From UBA1952 sp965246855 (lineage in GTDB: Bacteria > Bacteroidota > Bacteroidia > Chitinophagales > Chitinophagaceae): DNA of 64,000 bases. Made by a program: the position numbers and the translations under genes. This document shows, one piece after another, positions 34,841 to 43,138 of the stretch. Location of the stretch: assembly GCA_965246855.1 (NCBI GenBank), contig CBDFFP010000005.1:62001-126000 (forward strand), given 5' to 3'. Below the pieces are notes generated by a model. That model was not told the origin of the DNA, ran no database searches, and worked only from the letters and a program-made list of their open reading frames with translations. Positions within the stretch are counted from its first letter, which is position 1, and each line of letters opens with the position of its first letter.

Positions 34841-35926
34841 TCAGAACCACACCGCTAGCGATCCGACAAGGGAAAAATTGTTTTGCACCGGCGTTCCTCT
34901 GTCGGAGAAAAACGCCTCTGCGCCGCGAAAGCCGCGGCCTTCAATCCGCCACATGCAATGGCTGTTTACCGCACGGTCAAGCCCCAGCGAGTAACCCCAC
35001 GTCCGAAAGCCGCCGGGCGTGCCGGAAACGAAAATGACGCCGCCGGGGTCGTGGTAATACTCGCCGCGCAGGGCTACGGCCCAATCCGTTGTGAACATGT
35101 AGCGCGTAATGACTGTAGGCGTGTACCAGATATGATAGTCGCGGCTGCCGGGCGTTTTCTGCTCCGCGCCGATGTCAAAACCGAGGGTCAGAAACAGTTT
35201 CTCAGCAGGTTGCCACTGCGCGAAAAAATCGTGGAAGTAGCGCATTTTCCGGGCGCTGTCGGGCAGGTTGCCTCCGGCGAAAGAAGAACTGTTGAGAAGC
35301 AATTTTGCCGTGGGTCGGTACGTGACTTGCGTTCCGAAAGAAGGCACGCTGCCGCCTGCCGGGCGCTCAATCCGTTGCCAGCCGATGAGGTAAAAAAGCG
35401 CGAGCATCCACTTGCTGTTATCGGAAGTGTAGGACAGGCGCGCGCCGGTTTCAAAATAGGGCGTGCCTTCGGCGGCAAGGCTGCGCGTGAGCGTCGGACA
35501 ATCTTTGCCAATTACTGTTTCCCAGCCAATGTGGGAAGGCAACACACCCGCATCCAACCAAAGATTTTTGCGTCGCGAAAGCCGGAAGCCTGCATTGGCC
35601 TCAAAAATGTTTTTGAATACGCCCGGCTCCAGGTTGAGATTGTCATTGGCGTAGGTTCCGGCCATAAGCGCCACATTGGCACGCACGCGCCCGTCGGCGT
35701 AGCTGGCGCGGGCGAAAGCGAGGTTTACGGAAAGGCTGTTGTGGCGGTTGTAGGAATATAGAAACGACTGCCGGGCGAGCGTGCGCTGGTGGGCGAAATC
35801 GTAGGCATAGAATGCTTCTACATAGCCGCTAAGCTGTACGCGCGGCGCAGGTGTTGCCGTGTCCTGCTGCGCAGAAACGGAAACAGCAAGGAGCAATGAT
35901 GCAATTGTGAGAAATCTTTTTTTCAT
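34841..35926 (-). CDS. Outer-membrane porin (beta-barrel porin-2 type)
   Basis: A 361-residue protein with a signal peptide ending S-V-S-A-Q and a mature chain of alternating strands rich in Tyr, Trp and Gly. It opens with V-Q-L-S-G-Y-V-E-A-F-Y-A-Y-D and ends in the terminal Phe of L-V-G-S-L-A-V-W-F, as expected for barrel proteins recognised by BamA. Segments such as R-S-L-A-A-E-G-T-P-Y-F-E-T-G and D-P-G-G fit the BBP2 (putative porin-2) family. The ATG at 35926 is preceded by AAAGGAG at good spacing, a strong Shine-Dalgarno that is unusual among genes in this window. Confidence 0.82.
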   Translation of the reverse strand: MKKRFLTIASLLLAVSVSAQQDTATPAPRVQLSGYVEAFYAYDFAHQRTLARQSFLYSYNRHNSLSVNLAFARASYADGRVRANVALMAGTYANDNLNLEPGVFKNIFEANAGFRLSRRKNLWLDAGVLPSHIGWETVIGKDCPTLTRSLAAEGTPYFETGARLSYTSDNSKWMLALFYLIGWQRIERPAGGSVPSFGTQVTYRPTAKLLLNSSSFAGGNLPDSARKMRYFHDFFAQWQPAEKLFLTLGFDIGAEQKTPGSRDYHIWYTPTVITRYMFTTDWAVALRGEYYHDPGGVIFVSGTPGGFRTWGYSLGLDRAVNSHCMWRIEGRGFRGAEAFFSDRGTPVQNNFSLVGSLAVWF

Positions 35927-35976
35927 CCAAAATCTCCTTTCCAAAAATATTGCCATTTCTCAAGGTAAAGCCGTTA

Positions 35977-36007
35977 TTGGCATCTTCAACACTACGCCTT
36001 ACTTTTG
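35977..36007 (+). promoter_or_regulatory. Promoter of rpsU
   Basis: TTG (35977-35979), a 20-bp spacer and TACTTTTG (36000-36007) match the Bacteroidota promoter pattern TTTG-N19-21-TAnnTTTG, 36 bp before the ATG. Confidence 0.6.
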
Positions 36008-36042
36008 CCTCCCGATTCTCTTAAAAAGGGGGTATTTATCCT

Positions 36043-36240
36043 ATGCTCATCATTGATTCCAAAGATTGCGAAAACCTCGACAAGGCGCTTAAAAAATACA
36101 AGCGCAAGTTTGAGAAAAGCCGCACGCTCCAGCAACTGCGCCGCCGCCAGTCGTTTACCAAACCGTCTATTCAGCGCCGCACCGAAGTGCTGAAAGCCGT
36201 GTACCGTCAGGACCTGCTGTCGGGTCGTCTGGATGACTAA
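36043..36240 (+). CDS. rpsU: 30S ribosomal protein bS21
   Basis: A 65-residue, strongly basic protein with the bS21 layout: an N-terminal strand, then A-L-K-K-Y-K-R-K-F-E-K-S near residue 20, and helices rich in Arg and Lys (R-R-R-Q-S-F-T-K-P-S). bS21 acts in translation initiation near the anti-Shine-Dalgarno region. In Bacteroidota, bS21 helps to hold that region away from mRNA, which fits the scarcity of strong Shine-Dalgarno sequences here. The order rpsU-recombinase-hpf is typical of the phylum. Confidence 0.95.
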   Translation: MLIIDSKDCENLDKALKKYKRKFEKSRTLQQLRRRQSFTKPSIQRRTEVLKAVYRQDLLSGRLDD

Positions 36241-36280
36241 AGAGGCTTTTTCGCGAAGCTGCGAAATCCTGTTTTTGTGA

Positions 36281-36312
36281 ATCCCTGCTTCTTTTTGAGG
36301 CGGGGATTTTTG
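36281..36312 (+). terminator. Rho-independent terminator of rpsU
   Basis: ATCCCTGC (36281-36288) pairs with GCGGGGAT (36300-36307) with one G-T pair, then a run of T, 40 bp after the stop codon. Confidence 0.78.
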
Positions 36313-36346
36313 TGTGTTTTGGAAAGGTTCTTTTCGCTTCTTTTGT

Positions 36347-36448
36347 CCACGGGTTTCACCCGTGGCAATTGCTATTAGTCCCTTTCAGGGACGGGAAGTT
36401 TTCACAAAAGGATAGAAGGAACTCTGCAAGCGTTCAATAGCAATTGCC
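36347..36448. repeat. Composite extragenic palindrome upstream of the recombinase
   Basis: Two small hairpins (CCACGGGTTTCACCCGTGG at 36347-36365 and GTCCCTTTCAGGGAC at 36378-36392) lie beside a perfect 13-bp inverted repeat GGCAATTGCTATT (36364-36376) / 36436-36448. This nested structure looks like a REP-type element and not an operator. Confidence 0.65.
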
Positions 36449-36487
36449 ATGACTCGCAAGTCGTGGGCAAGAGTGTATTTTTAAGCC

Positions 36488-37378
36488 ATGATGCAGGATG
36501 CGATTGATGCGTTTCTGAGGCTGCTGCGCTTTGAAAAACGCTACTCCGAAAACACCGCCGTTGCCTACGAGGGCGACCTGAAAAGCTTCCGGGAATGGCT
36601 CCGGCTGTTCCATCCAACAACGGAAAAATGGGACGAAATAACCTACCACCACGTGCGCGGCTGGCTGGCCGAACTGCGCCTGAAAGACCAGATGAAACCG
36701 CGCAGCATTAACCGCAAGCGGGCCGCACTTTCTTCCTTTTTCCAACACCTTTTGCGCGAAGGCCAAATCCGCACCAATCCCGTGCGCAAAGGCCACGCGA
36801 TGAAGGTGCCGGAGCGACTGCCGGTTTTTTTGAAAGAAAAAGAATCGGAGCGGCTGCTGGATGAAGTGCAGTACGAAGAAGGCTTCACCGGACTTACGGA
36901 AAAGCTGGCGCTGGAGTTGCTTTACGGCTGCGGATTGCGCCGCTCCGAACTGATTGCCATTGAAGAAGCCGACGCGCCGGGCGCAACGCTGCTGGTGCAC
37001 GGCAAGGGCGGAAAGGAGCGGATTCTTCCCTTGAGCGAAGCCCTTCAGAAACTGATTCAAGAATACAAAGCAGAGAAACACGAGCGTTTTGGAACGGATG
37101 AAAAAGCACTTCTTCTCACAGAGAAAGGCGAACCGCTTTATGCCGGTTGGGTGTACCGGACGGTGAAGAAGTATCTCAGCCTTGTGTGTAGCCTCAAGCG
37201 CAAAAGTCCGCACGTGCTGCGCCACTCTTTTGCCACGCATTTGCTGGCGGGCGGCGCCAACATTCAGGCCATCCGCGATCTGCTGGGCCACGCGAGTTTG
37301 TCTGCCACGCAGGTTTATACTCATGCGGATATTGAGGCACTCAAAGACATGCACCGGAGGCTGCACCCGCGCGGCTAA
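36488..37378 (+). CDS. xerC: Tyrosine recombinase, XerC/XerD type
   Basis: A 296-residue site-specific recombinase. The N-terminal SAM-like DNA-binding domain spans residues 1-95. The catalytic residues are Arg151 (G-L-R-R-S-E-L), Lys173 (H-G-K-G-G-K-E-R), His242 and Arg245 (H-V-L-R-H-S-F-A-T-H-L-L), His268 (L-G-H-A-S-L) and nucleophile Tyr277 (T-Q-V-Y-T-H). Length and position between rpsU and hpf match the chromosomal Xer protein of Bacteroidota, which resolves chromosome dimers, and not a mobile-element integrase. Confidence 0.88.
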   Translation: MMQDAIDAFLRLLRFEKRYSENTAVAYEGDLKSFREWLRLFHPTTEKWDEITYHHVRGWLAELRLKDQMKPRSINRKRAALSSFFQHLLREGQIRTNPVRKGHAMKVPERLPVFLKEKESERLLDEVQYEEGFTGLTEKLALELLYGCGLRRSELIAIEEADAPGATLLVHGKGGKERILPLSEALQKLIQEYKAEKHERFGTDEKALLLTEKGEPLYAGWVYRTVKKYLSLVCSLKRKSPHVLRHSFATHLLAGGANIQAIRDLLGHASLSATQVYTHADIEALKDMHRRLHPRG

Positions 37379-37385
37379 AAAAAAC

Positions 37386-37415
37386 TTTGGCGGGATTAAA
37401 TTTTCGCTACCTTTT
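37386..37415 (+). promoter_or_regulatory. Promoter of hpf
   Basis: TTTG (37386-37389), an 18-bp spacer and TACCTTTT (37408-37415) fit the Bacteroidota pattern, leaving a leader of about 85 nt before the ATG. Confidence 0.5.
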
Positions 37416-37507
37416 CACCTCTTTTCCGCCTGAAAGCCTCTGTGGCGGAACGATTTCTTTGACGCTCTTTTTTCCTTTTATTGTTTCACCCCAAAACGGA
37501 ACCCCGT

Positions 37508-37810
37508 ATGAACGTTCGTATCCAGTCCGTGCATTTCGATGCCGACCAGAAGTTGATTGATTTTGTAAAAGAAAAGGTCTCCAAACTCCAGACTTTCCAC
37601 GACAAGATTGTGGACGTGGACGTCTTTCTGAAACTCGACAACGTAGCCCACAACATCAAGGACAAAATTGCCGAAATCCGCGTGGCCGTGCCGAAGCACA
37701 ACTACTTCGTGAAGCACCAGTCCAAAACCTTTGAAGAAAGTTTCGCTACGGCGCTTGAAAGCATGACCGAGCAACTGAAGCGCCAGAAAGAGCGCCTCGC
37801 CGAAGCCTAA
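37508..37810 (+). CDS. hpf: Ribosome hibernation-promoting factor, short form
   Basis: A 100-residue protein with the HPF/YfiA fold (beta-alpha-beta-beta-beta-alpha): M-N-V-R-I-Q-S-V-H-F-D-A at the start, then V-D-V-F-L-K-L-D-N and a C-terminal helix with T-F-E-E-S-F-A-T-A-L-E-S-M-T-E-Q-L-K. It binds the 30S decoding centre and silences ribosomes in stationary phase. It lacks the C-terminal dimerisation domain of the long form. The ATG at 37508 is the conserved start. Confidence 0.92.
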   Translation: MNVRIQSVHFDADQKLIDFVKEKVSKLQTFHDKIVDVDVFLKLDNVAHNIKDKIAEIRVAVPKHNYFVKHQSKTFEESFATALESMTEQLKRQKERLAEA

Positions 37811-37848
37811 ACTACACCCGCCTTTTGTCTCAAAAAACCTTTGAGACC

Positions 37849-37876
37849 AGCCCTGACGGAAACGTCAGGGCTTTTT
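37849..37876 (+). terminator. Rho-independent terminator of hpf
   Basis: Perfect 9-bp stem AGCCCTGAC (37849-37857) / GTCAGGGCT (37864-37872) followed by TTTTT. Confidence 0.9.
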
Positions 37877-37986
37877 CAGGCCCTTTATTTTGCAGGTGCG
37901 GCGGAAAGGTCGTATTTTTCCACCCGCTTTACGGGAAGATTTATTTCCCCTCCGGCGTTCTGTTTTCTACATCCCTATCCTCCGCA

Positions 37987-39144
37987 ATGCGCAGATTTTT
38001 AACGTTGGCCGCGTCCGCAATGGTGCTTCTTATTGCGCTGGCAAGCCAGTCGTGCACCAAGAAGACTTACAGTAATGATGAGCGGTTCGACAGCACCTTC
38101 GGGCCGATGCTCTACGTCGCCAGTAACAATCAGGTGCTTCGTGCCTTAGACCCAGCTACGGGCAAGCAGCAGTGGGAATACCGCCTGAATGCCAACGTCA
38201 CGGCAACACCTTTCTTGGACAACAAAGCACTGTACGTAATTACGGAGAACGGCGTGATTCACATGCTGGATGCCAACACGGGCAATCTCCAAAAGCAGTT
38301 TTATTATCCGCAGATCGGAACCTCTTCTCCCGTGGGCGACAGTACGTTGCTGTACTTCACGGGCGGCGTAAACTCGCCTTTCGTTGGGGCAGACAGCCTT
38401 TATGCACTAAGCCCCACAACGGGTACTACCCGCTGGACAACGCAGACAGCGGGCAATGTACAAGGCTCACCGATGCTGTATGGCGGGAAGCTGTATTTTG
38501 GTACGGACAGCGGAAAGTTTTTTGCGGTCAATAAGTCTAACGGCGTGGTTTTCTGGAGGAATGATACAAGCCTCATCACAACTGGCTTTTACAGCAGCCC
38601 GGTGCGCATGGGAAATATTGTATATGCCGTGAACAGCGATCATTATCTGTACGCTTACGACATCAATACAGGCAAGCTGAAATGGAAATTCCAAGCCAAC
38701 GCTTCCATCTTTAGCTCACCTGCTGCGCTCAATGGCTCTATTATGTTTGGGGCAGAAGACTACACATTCTATTGCGTGGATTCTACCACAAAGGCAGTGC
38801 GCTGGAAGAATATCCAAACGCAGGCTATCCGCTCCTCCGCCGTGTATGCAAGCGACAAGGTTTTTGTAGGCGGCTTAGACCATAACTTTTACGCTTACAG
38901 CTTTATTGATGGCTCGCTGAAATGGGAGGCCAAGACAGACGCCGCTATTGAGGGTTCGCCTGTTGTTTCCGAGGGCATCGTGTATGTCGGTTCTAACGAC
39001 GGCTATCTCTATGCTTTTGATGTAGAGAACGGCACGCTGAAATGGCGCTATTATATGAGTGGACAGATGGCCACTTCGCCCATCATCCGCCGGGCCGACA
39101 ATTCCATCGTTTATCCCACTGTTTCGGGCGCCTCCAAGAAGTAA
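37987..39144 (+). CDS. PQQ-like beta-propeller lipoprotein (BamB-like fold)
   Basis: A 385-residue lipoprotein (lipobox A-S-Q-S-C, Cys23). The mature part is a beta-propeller of PQQ-type repeats with the recurring W-x-Y/F-x-(4-6)-S-S-P-x-x-x-x-x-x-x-Y/V-G pattern; examples are L-D-P-A-T-G-K-Q-Q-W-E-Y-R and L-K-W-K-F-Q-A-N-A-S-I-F-S-S-P. The fold is that of BamB, a barrel-assembly lipoprotein, but many Bacteroidota homologues are of unknown function and no bam context is present. It starts at 37987, after the hpf terminator. Confidence 0.83.
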   Translation: MRRFLTLAASAMVLLIALASQSCTKKTYSNDERFDSTFGPMLYVASNNQVLRALDPATGKQQWEYRLNANVTATPFLDNKALYVITENGVIHMLDANTGNLQKQFYYPQIGTSSPVGDSTLLYFTGGVNSPFVGADSLYALSPTTGTTRWTTQTAGNVQGSPMLYGGKLYFGTDSGKFFAVNKSNGVVFWRNDTSLITTGFYSSPVRMGNIVYAVNSDHYLYAYDINTGKLKWKFQANASIFSSPAALNGSIMFGAEDYTFYCVDSTTKAVRWKNIQTQAIRSSAVYASDKVFVGGLDHNFYAYSFIDGSLKWEAKTDAAIEGSPVVSEGIVYVGSNDGYLYAFDVENGTLKWRYYMSGQMATSPIIRRADNSIVYPTVSGASKK

Positions 39145-39158
39145 TAATTCTTTTCCTA

Positions 39159-39194
39159 AAAAAAGCGGCAGGCCATCCGGCCTGCCGCTTTTTT
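39159..39194. terminator. Bidirectional terminator between convergent genes
   Basis: AGCGGCAGGCC (39164-39174) and GGCCTGCCGCT (39179-39189) form a perfect stem with A6 on one side and T6 on the other, serving both the propeller gene and the MbnP-like gene. Confidence 0.92.
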
Positions 39195-39218
39195 GCGGGG
39201 TGTTTTCACAGCGTGCTT

Positions 39219-40001
39219 TTACTCCATTGCCGTAACAGCGGAAGTTACACGCAGCATGTTTGCATAGTTATCAGCCATTTTCTCCGCCGTTGAGTCGGGC
39301 ATATGGATGCTGGGCAAACTGGCAAATCGAATCGCGTTAGGAGCATCAAACAACTTCAGAACATCCGCATTTATCTGGATAGTACTTAGCGTTTTTTTCG
39401 CTACAGAGATAGAAGAAGGCAGCGGTAGCGTCACCGTACGGATGGTATTGTAAGGCGCAAGAAAACCGCCGACATGATATTTAAGCTCTTCGGCTGTAAC
39501 ACTTTGAGAAGGTTTGCCCTGAAATTTCAGGTTGATGTATCCATTGTTCCAGCCCCAGTAATAGCCGAGGATAGGGTCCAGTGCGCCCACGCCTGCACCG
39601 GCTCTGTTCCGGAAGCTGTCCACGCCAATGGTGAGCGTAACGGAGTTGTAGGCACCGTCTGAAACGCTGTCTATATCCCAGTTCATCGAAGGGGCGTTGG
39701 TGTAACCGTCTAATAAATAATAGCTATTGGGTTGCACATAGGCCCCACTGCCGTCGGCGCGGTTAAGGCGGATATTGCTGATGTAGTAGGCGAAAAGCGT
39801 TACGTTAAACGAGTCGCCGTGCGTGGTCTGATACCATTGGCTGTTGAAGACCAACGGCTGCATACCCACCACATTGTTGAAAGCCATTTTCACCTTGCCG
39901 GAATCCACTTTCGAAACCGGTTGCGGGTCATCGTGCTTGCAGGAGCCAAACAGCGTTCCGGCAACAGCAAAAACGAGCGCGGATTTAAACAAGGTTTTCA
40001 T
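39219..40001 (-). CDS. MbnP-like lipoprotein
   Basis: A 260-residue lipoprotein (L-F-G-S-C, Cys21). Segments F-A-Y-Y-I-S-N-I-R-L, then Y-Y-L-L-D-G-Y and L-D-P-I-L-G-Y-Y-W-G-W-N-N-G-Y-I-N-L-K-F-Q-G resemble the MbnP family, periplasmic partners of copper-related MbnH enzymes in which a tryptophan is oxidised. The W-G-W-N-N-G-Y motif is the most telling. No MbnH-type di-heme peroxidase gene lies next to it. The start at 40001 gives a proper signal sequence. The family call is by motif memory only. Confidence 0.75.
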   Translation of the reverse strand: MKTLFKSALVFAVAGTLFGSCKHDDPQPVSKVDSGKVKMAFNNVVGMQPLVFNSQWYQTTHGDSFNVTLFAYYISNIRLNRADGSGAYVQPNSYYLLDGYTNAPSMNWDIDSVSDGAYNSVTLTIGVDSFRNRAGAGVGALDPILGYYWGWNNGYINLKFQGKPSQSVTAEELKYHVGGFLAPYNTIRTVTLPLPSSISVAKKTLSTIQINADVLKLFDAPNAIRFASLPSIHMPDSTAEKMADNYANMLRVTSAVTAME

Positions 40002-40097
40002 TGGACAAAGAATGTTTCTGGTAAAGCTACTTGAAGGCGACATCGCCGGTTCTAAAGACGGCCATTTTTACCTTTCTGTTGGGAGGGAAAATGAAAC

Positions 40098-41195
40098 CTA
40101 CCGCACTGTCCGCTTTTTGTTGCGTTGGTAATCTTCAAAAATATAATCTCCCAGCCCATCCAGCGAAGAGTAAAACGCCTTGCCGCCATTCACTTCCGTA
40201 AACTCCCGCACAAAGGATTGCAGGTACGGGTCGCGGGCAATCATAAAGGTGATAACCGGGATTTTCAAGCGCCGCAACTGCCCAGCAAGATTCAGCGTGC
40301 GCGTCAGGATTTTCTGGTCAAGGCCGTAAGGATTCTTGTAGTATTTGTTCCCGATTTTCAGACACGTTGGCTTTCCGTCCGTAATCATGAAAATCTGCTT
40401 GTTCGGCGCTTTGCGGCGGCGCAAAAGGTCGGCAGCCAGTTCCAATCCCGCAACGGTGTTGGTGTGGAAAGGCCCGACTTCCAGGTACGGCAGGTCTTTG
40501 ATAGAAACCGGCCACGCATCGTTTCCAAAAGCCACAATGTCGAGCGTGTCTTTCGGGTAGCGCGTCGTAATCAATTCGCTCAACGCCATCGCCACTTTTT
40601 TAGCGGGCGTAATCCGGTCTTCGCCATACAGAATCATGGAGTGGCTGAGGTCAATCATCAGCACGGTAGAAGTCTGCGATTTAAAATCGCGCTCCTGAAT
40701 TTCCAGGTCTTCTTCCTGCAAGGAAAACTCCTCAATACCGCGATTCACAAAAGCGTTGTGGATACTGTTGCTGTAGTTGATGCTCTCCAGCGGGTCGCCG
40801 AAAGCATAGGGCCGCACGTCGGAATTAAACTCATCGCCGCTGCCCGTAAAGACGGTTCGGTGATTGCCGGAGCGCGCCTTTTTTATCTTCCCAAAAATCT
40901 GGTCCAGGGAACGCTTGCGGATGCCCTGTTCGGTTTTGGGTGTGATGGAGATGCCGCCGTCTTCGTTTTCCTCGCGGATGTAGCCTTTGTCTTTCAGGTC
41001 TTGCAGAAAGTCGCCGATGCCGTAATCGTCGTTCGTCAGGCCGTGTTCTTTGTCAATCTCCGTCAACCACGCCATCGCCTCGTCGGCGTTGCCGGACGTA
41101 TGCTGGAGCATTTCCAAGAAAAGCGGCAGAAGCTTGTCAAAAGGATTCTGGGCTTCGCCGTCTTCGGGCCGTTGCGAAAAAATATAGCTGCTCAT
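40098..41195 (-). CDS. VWA-domain protein
   Basis: A 365-residue protein with a helical N-terminal half and a von Willebrand A domain from about residue 175. The MIDAS motif is I-D-L-S-H-S-M (Asp182, Ser184, Ser186), and the distal Asp is in F-M-I-T-D-G-K-P. Proteins of this kind in Bacteroidota often work with MoxR-type AAA ATPases in metal insertion or complex maturation. No such gene is adjacent, although one may lie elsewhere. No signal peptide, so cytoplasmic. A 21-bp tandem array lies upstream of its start. Confidence 0.8.
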   Translation of the reverse strand: MSSYIFSQRPEDGEAQNPFDKLLPLFLEMLQHTSGNADEAMAWLTEIDKEHGLTNDDYGIGDFLQDLKDKGYIREENEDGGISITPKTEQGIRKRSLDQIFGKIKKARSGNHRTVFTGSGDEFNSDVRPYAFGDPLESINYSNSIHNAFVNRGIEEFSLQEEDLEIQERDFKSQTSTVLMIDLSHSMILYGEDRITPAKKVAMALSELITTRYPKDTLDIVAFGNDAWPVSIKDLPYLEVGPFHTNTVAGLELAADLLRRRKAPNKQIFMITDGKPTCLKIGNKYYKNPYGLDQKILTRTLNLAGQLRRLKIPVITFMIARDPYLQSFVREFTEVNGGKAFYSSLDGLGDYIFEDYQRNKKRTVR

Positions 41196-41276
41196 AGGGA
41201 AGGGATTGGCGGGAAGATTTTTCCTGCCGAAAGAATAATAAAACTACGGGTGGTTTTGTTCGGCGTGCGCAAGAAA

Positions 41277-41507
41277 CGCACCTGAAAAAGAAGGAAACGC
41301 AGCCAGAAGCAGGTAAAACGCAGATAAAAAGAAGAAAACCGCAGACCGCTTTAAGGAAACCGCGGGCAGAAACCGGTAAACCGCAAAACAAAATGAATAA
41401 AACGCTGTCCGAAGCCCTAAAAACGCAGGCGAAAACGGGTAAAACGCATCCCAAATGCCCAAAAACGCACCCCAAAATGGGTAAAACGCATCAATAAAAG
41501 AACAAAT
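41277..41507. repeat. 21-bp tandem array, eleven indel-free units
   Basis: CGC anchors (in GTAAAACGCA-like words) lie at 41277, 41298, 41319, 41340, 41361, 41382, 41403, 41424, 41445, 41466 and 41487, every step exactly 21 bp. The rest of the unit is A-rich and variable. If read on the minus strand, the array is open in two frames and would give heptads such as D-A-F-Y-P-F-W, but nothing supports translation. It fills half of the 503-bp gap between the divergent VWA and Wzy-like genes. Confidence 0.93.
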
Positions 41508-41524
41508 ATCCTTAGAAACCGTCC

Positions 41525-41570
41525 CGCGTGGGCGTAGAGACGCGATAAATCGCGTCTCTACGCCCACGCG
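41525..41570. repeat. Perfect 22-bp palindrome with 2-nt centre
   Basis: The arm CGCGTGGGCGTAGAGACGCG (plus AT) at 41525-41546 is matched exactly by 41549-41570. A shorter copy of its inner part (GACGCGATTCATCGCGTC) follows at about 41613-41635. It is a dispersed extragenic palindrome type. No gene is visible between it and 41698. Confidence 0.8.
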
Positions 41571-41698
41571 AGGAAACAGAAACGACAAATCACGTTTTCG
41601 CACGCCAGAGAACAGACGCGATTCATCGCGTCTCTACGATTCCCCCAAATCCCAGCCCCCATAACCCATATTTTCGCCCCGAAAACCCTGCTTCCTTC

Positions 41699-43090
41699 TT
41701 GTTTCGGAAAATCGCCCGCCTGCCGTGGTGGCTTTTGCTGCCACTTGCCTATTCGGTGGGCTTTCTGTTTTATTTCCACAACGGCCCAATGCTGTGGCAG
41801 TGGACGGCGGCAACCTTTCTACTCAACGTCTGGGTCGCATCTATAGCCCTTTTCCGCGACAAGCATCCCTACTCGCTCAACCGGATGTTCTGGATTTTCG
41901 TGTTGGTGTTTTTCGCCGTCGTGCCGGGCTTGCAGGTAGCTACGCAACGTCTGCCGTGGGGGAATGATGTAGCGCCCGCCGTGTTTCTGCGCGCCAATTT
42001 GTTGGTGCTTGCAGGATGCGCAGTCTATCAACTCACGCGCTACATAGCCGCTGCCGTTGCTTCACCAAAACCGCCGCTTTTCCCTGCCCGCCTCACCGAT
42101 GGCTGGGTGAAGTCCTACACGTTCATCGGTACGGCGATTTTCGCCCTGCTGGCTGTTGGATACTTCTACATCACGCTGCCGGACGCCGTTTTCCTGCAAA
42201 AAGATTTGCTCAACAAATGGCGCGACCGCGTGCCCGACAATGTGTATTTATTCTTGGAAAAAGACATTCGCAGTCCGGTGCTATACTTCTGTCTGTTCTC
42301 CGTTTTTCTCTACCGCTTGCGGCGCATTTCCAAAGGCTGGATGACGGCGATTCTGGCGGTTGGATTGCTCGTGAATTTCCCGCTCGTGATGACGCGCACA
42401 CTGGCCGCTGCAGTGTGTGCGGGCATTCTGCTTTCCTTTGGTGGAACGTATTGGCAGCGCCACCGGCAAGCGTTTACGCTGGGAATTCTGGCAGTACTTT
42501 TTCTCCTGTTTCCGCTTTCTCAGGTGGCGCGGCGCACGAGCGACCGTCTTGGCCCGCCCATCACGCAACCCGTGCAGCTTTATGCCCGCAGCTTTGCGCA
42601 GGGCGATTTTGATGCTTACGCGATGCTCTGCCGCGCGCTCCATTTCACCGACACGGCAGGCTACCAAAAAGGGCGGCAACTGCAAACTTCTCTGGCCTTT
42701 GCCGTGCCCCGGAAAGTGTGGCCCGGAAAAAGCGTGGGTAGTGGCGCGCTCATGCGACAAAAAGCGGGCGAGTATTTCCACAACGTCTCGTGCCCGCTGC
42801 TGGCCGAGGGGTTTATTGATTTTGGCTGGATGGGCGCGCTGCTGTACTTCGCCTTGTTTGCGCTGCTGGCGCGCCATTACGATTCGCATTATTGGTATTG
42901 GCGGCTTCACCGCGCGGCGGCGGGCGATGTGTCTTTTGCGGGAATTTTTTACCCGGCCATGCTGGCGCTGCTTTTCCACCTCTTGCGTGGCGATTTACTT
43001 TCGGGCTTTGCGCAGCTCTTCGGGATGCTCCTCTTCGCGTGGGCCACGCATCACGTGGTGCGGCTGGGCGGAAAGTTTTGGAAGAAATGA
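41699..43090 (+). CDS. Wzy-like oligosaccharide repeat-unit polymerase
   Basis: A 463-residue protein with about eleven hydrophobic segments. A long periplasmic loop carries F-A-V-P-R-K-V-W-P-G-K-S-V-G-S-G (near 345) followed by C-P-L-L-A-E-G-F-I-D-F-G-W-M-G, a pattern typical of O-antigen or capsule repeat-unit polymerases. It would join lipid-linked oligosaccharide repeats in the periplasm. No other polysaccharide genes are adjacent. The start is uncertain: the open frame begins with TTG at 41699, and no ATG precedes the first membrane helix. Confidence 0.72.
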   Translation: MFRKIARLPWWLLLPLAYSVGFLFYFHNGPMLWQWTAATFLLNVWVASIALFRDKHPYSLNRMFWIFVLVFFAVVPGLQVATQRLPWGNDVAPAVFLRANLLVLAGCAVYQLTRYIAAAVASPKPPLFPARLTDGWVKSYTFIGTAIFALLAVGYFYITLPDAVFLQKDLLNKWRDRVPDNVYLFLEKDIRSPVLYFCLFSVFLYRLRRISKGWMTAILAVGLLVNFPLVMTRTLAAAVCAGILLSFGGTYWQRHRQAFTLGILAVLFLLFPLSQVARRTSDRLGPPITQPVQLYARSFAQGDFDAYAMLCRALHFTDTAGYQKGRQLQTSLAFAVPRKVWPGKSVGSGALMRQKAGEYFHNVSCPLLAEGFIDFGWMGALLYFALFALLARHYDSHYWYWRLHRAAAGDVSFAGIFYPAMLALLFHLLRGDLLSGFAQLFGMLLFAWATHHVVRLGGKFWKK

Positions 43091-43122
43091 ACCTTTCTGT
43101 GGAGAGTTCGTTTCAAATAAGC

Positions 43123-43133
43123 TAAACAAAACC
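43123..43133 (+). promoter_or_regulatory. TAAACAAAACC motif, candidate operator
   Basis: This 11-mer ends 5 bp before the SRPBCC start codon and is repeated exactly at 45709-45719 before crtI. The 9-mer TAAACAAAA also occurs at 44995 before the sigma gene. Candidate binding site for the CarH-like regulator at 43771. Confidence 0.4.
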
Positions 43134-43138
43134 GCTCA

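Noticed and set aside
36488..37378. Integrase of a mobile element
   Set aside because: The gene sits in the conserved rpsU-hpf context, and no attachment-site duplication or phage gene is nearby.
41244..41603. Open frame on the minus strand across the 41277 array, giving heptads such as DAFYPFW
   Set aside because: Openness follows from the 21-bp period and A-rich units; two frames are open at once, and there is no start signal or composition typical of a gene.
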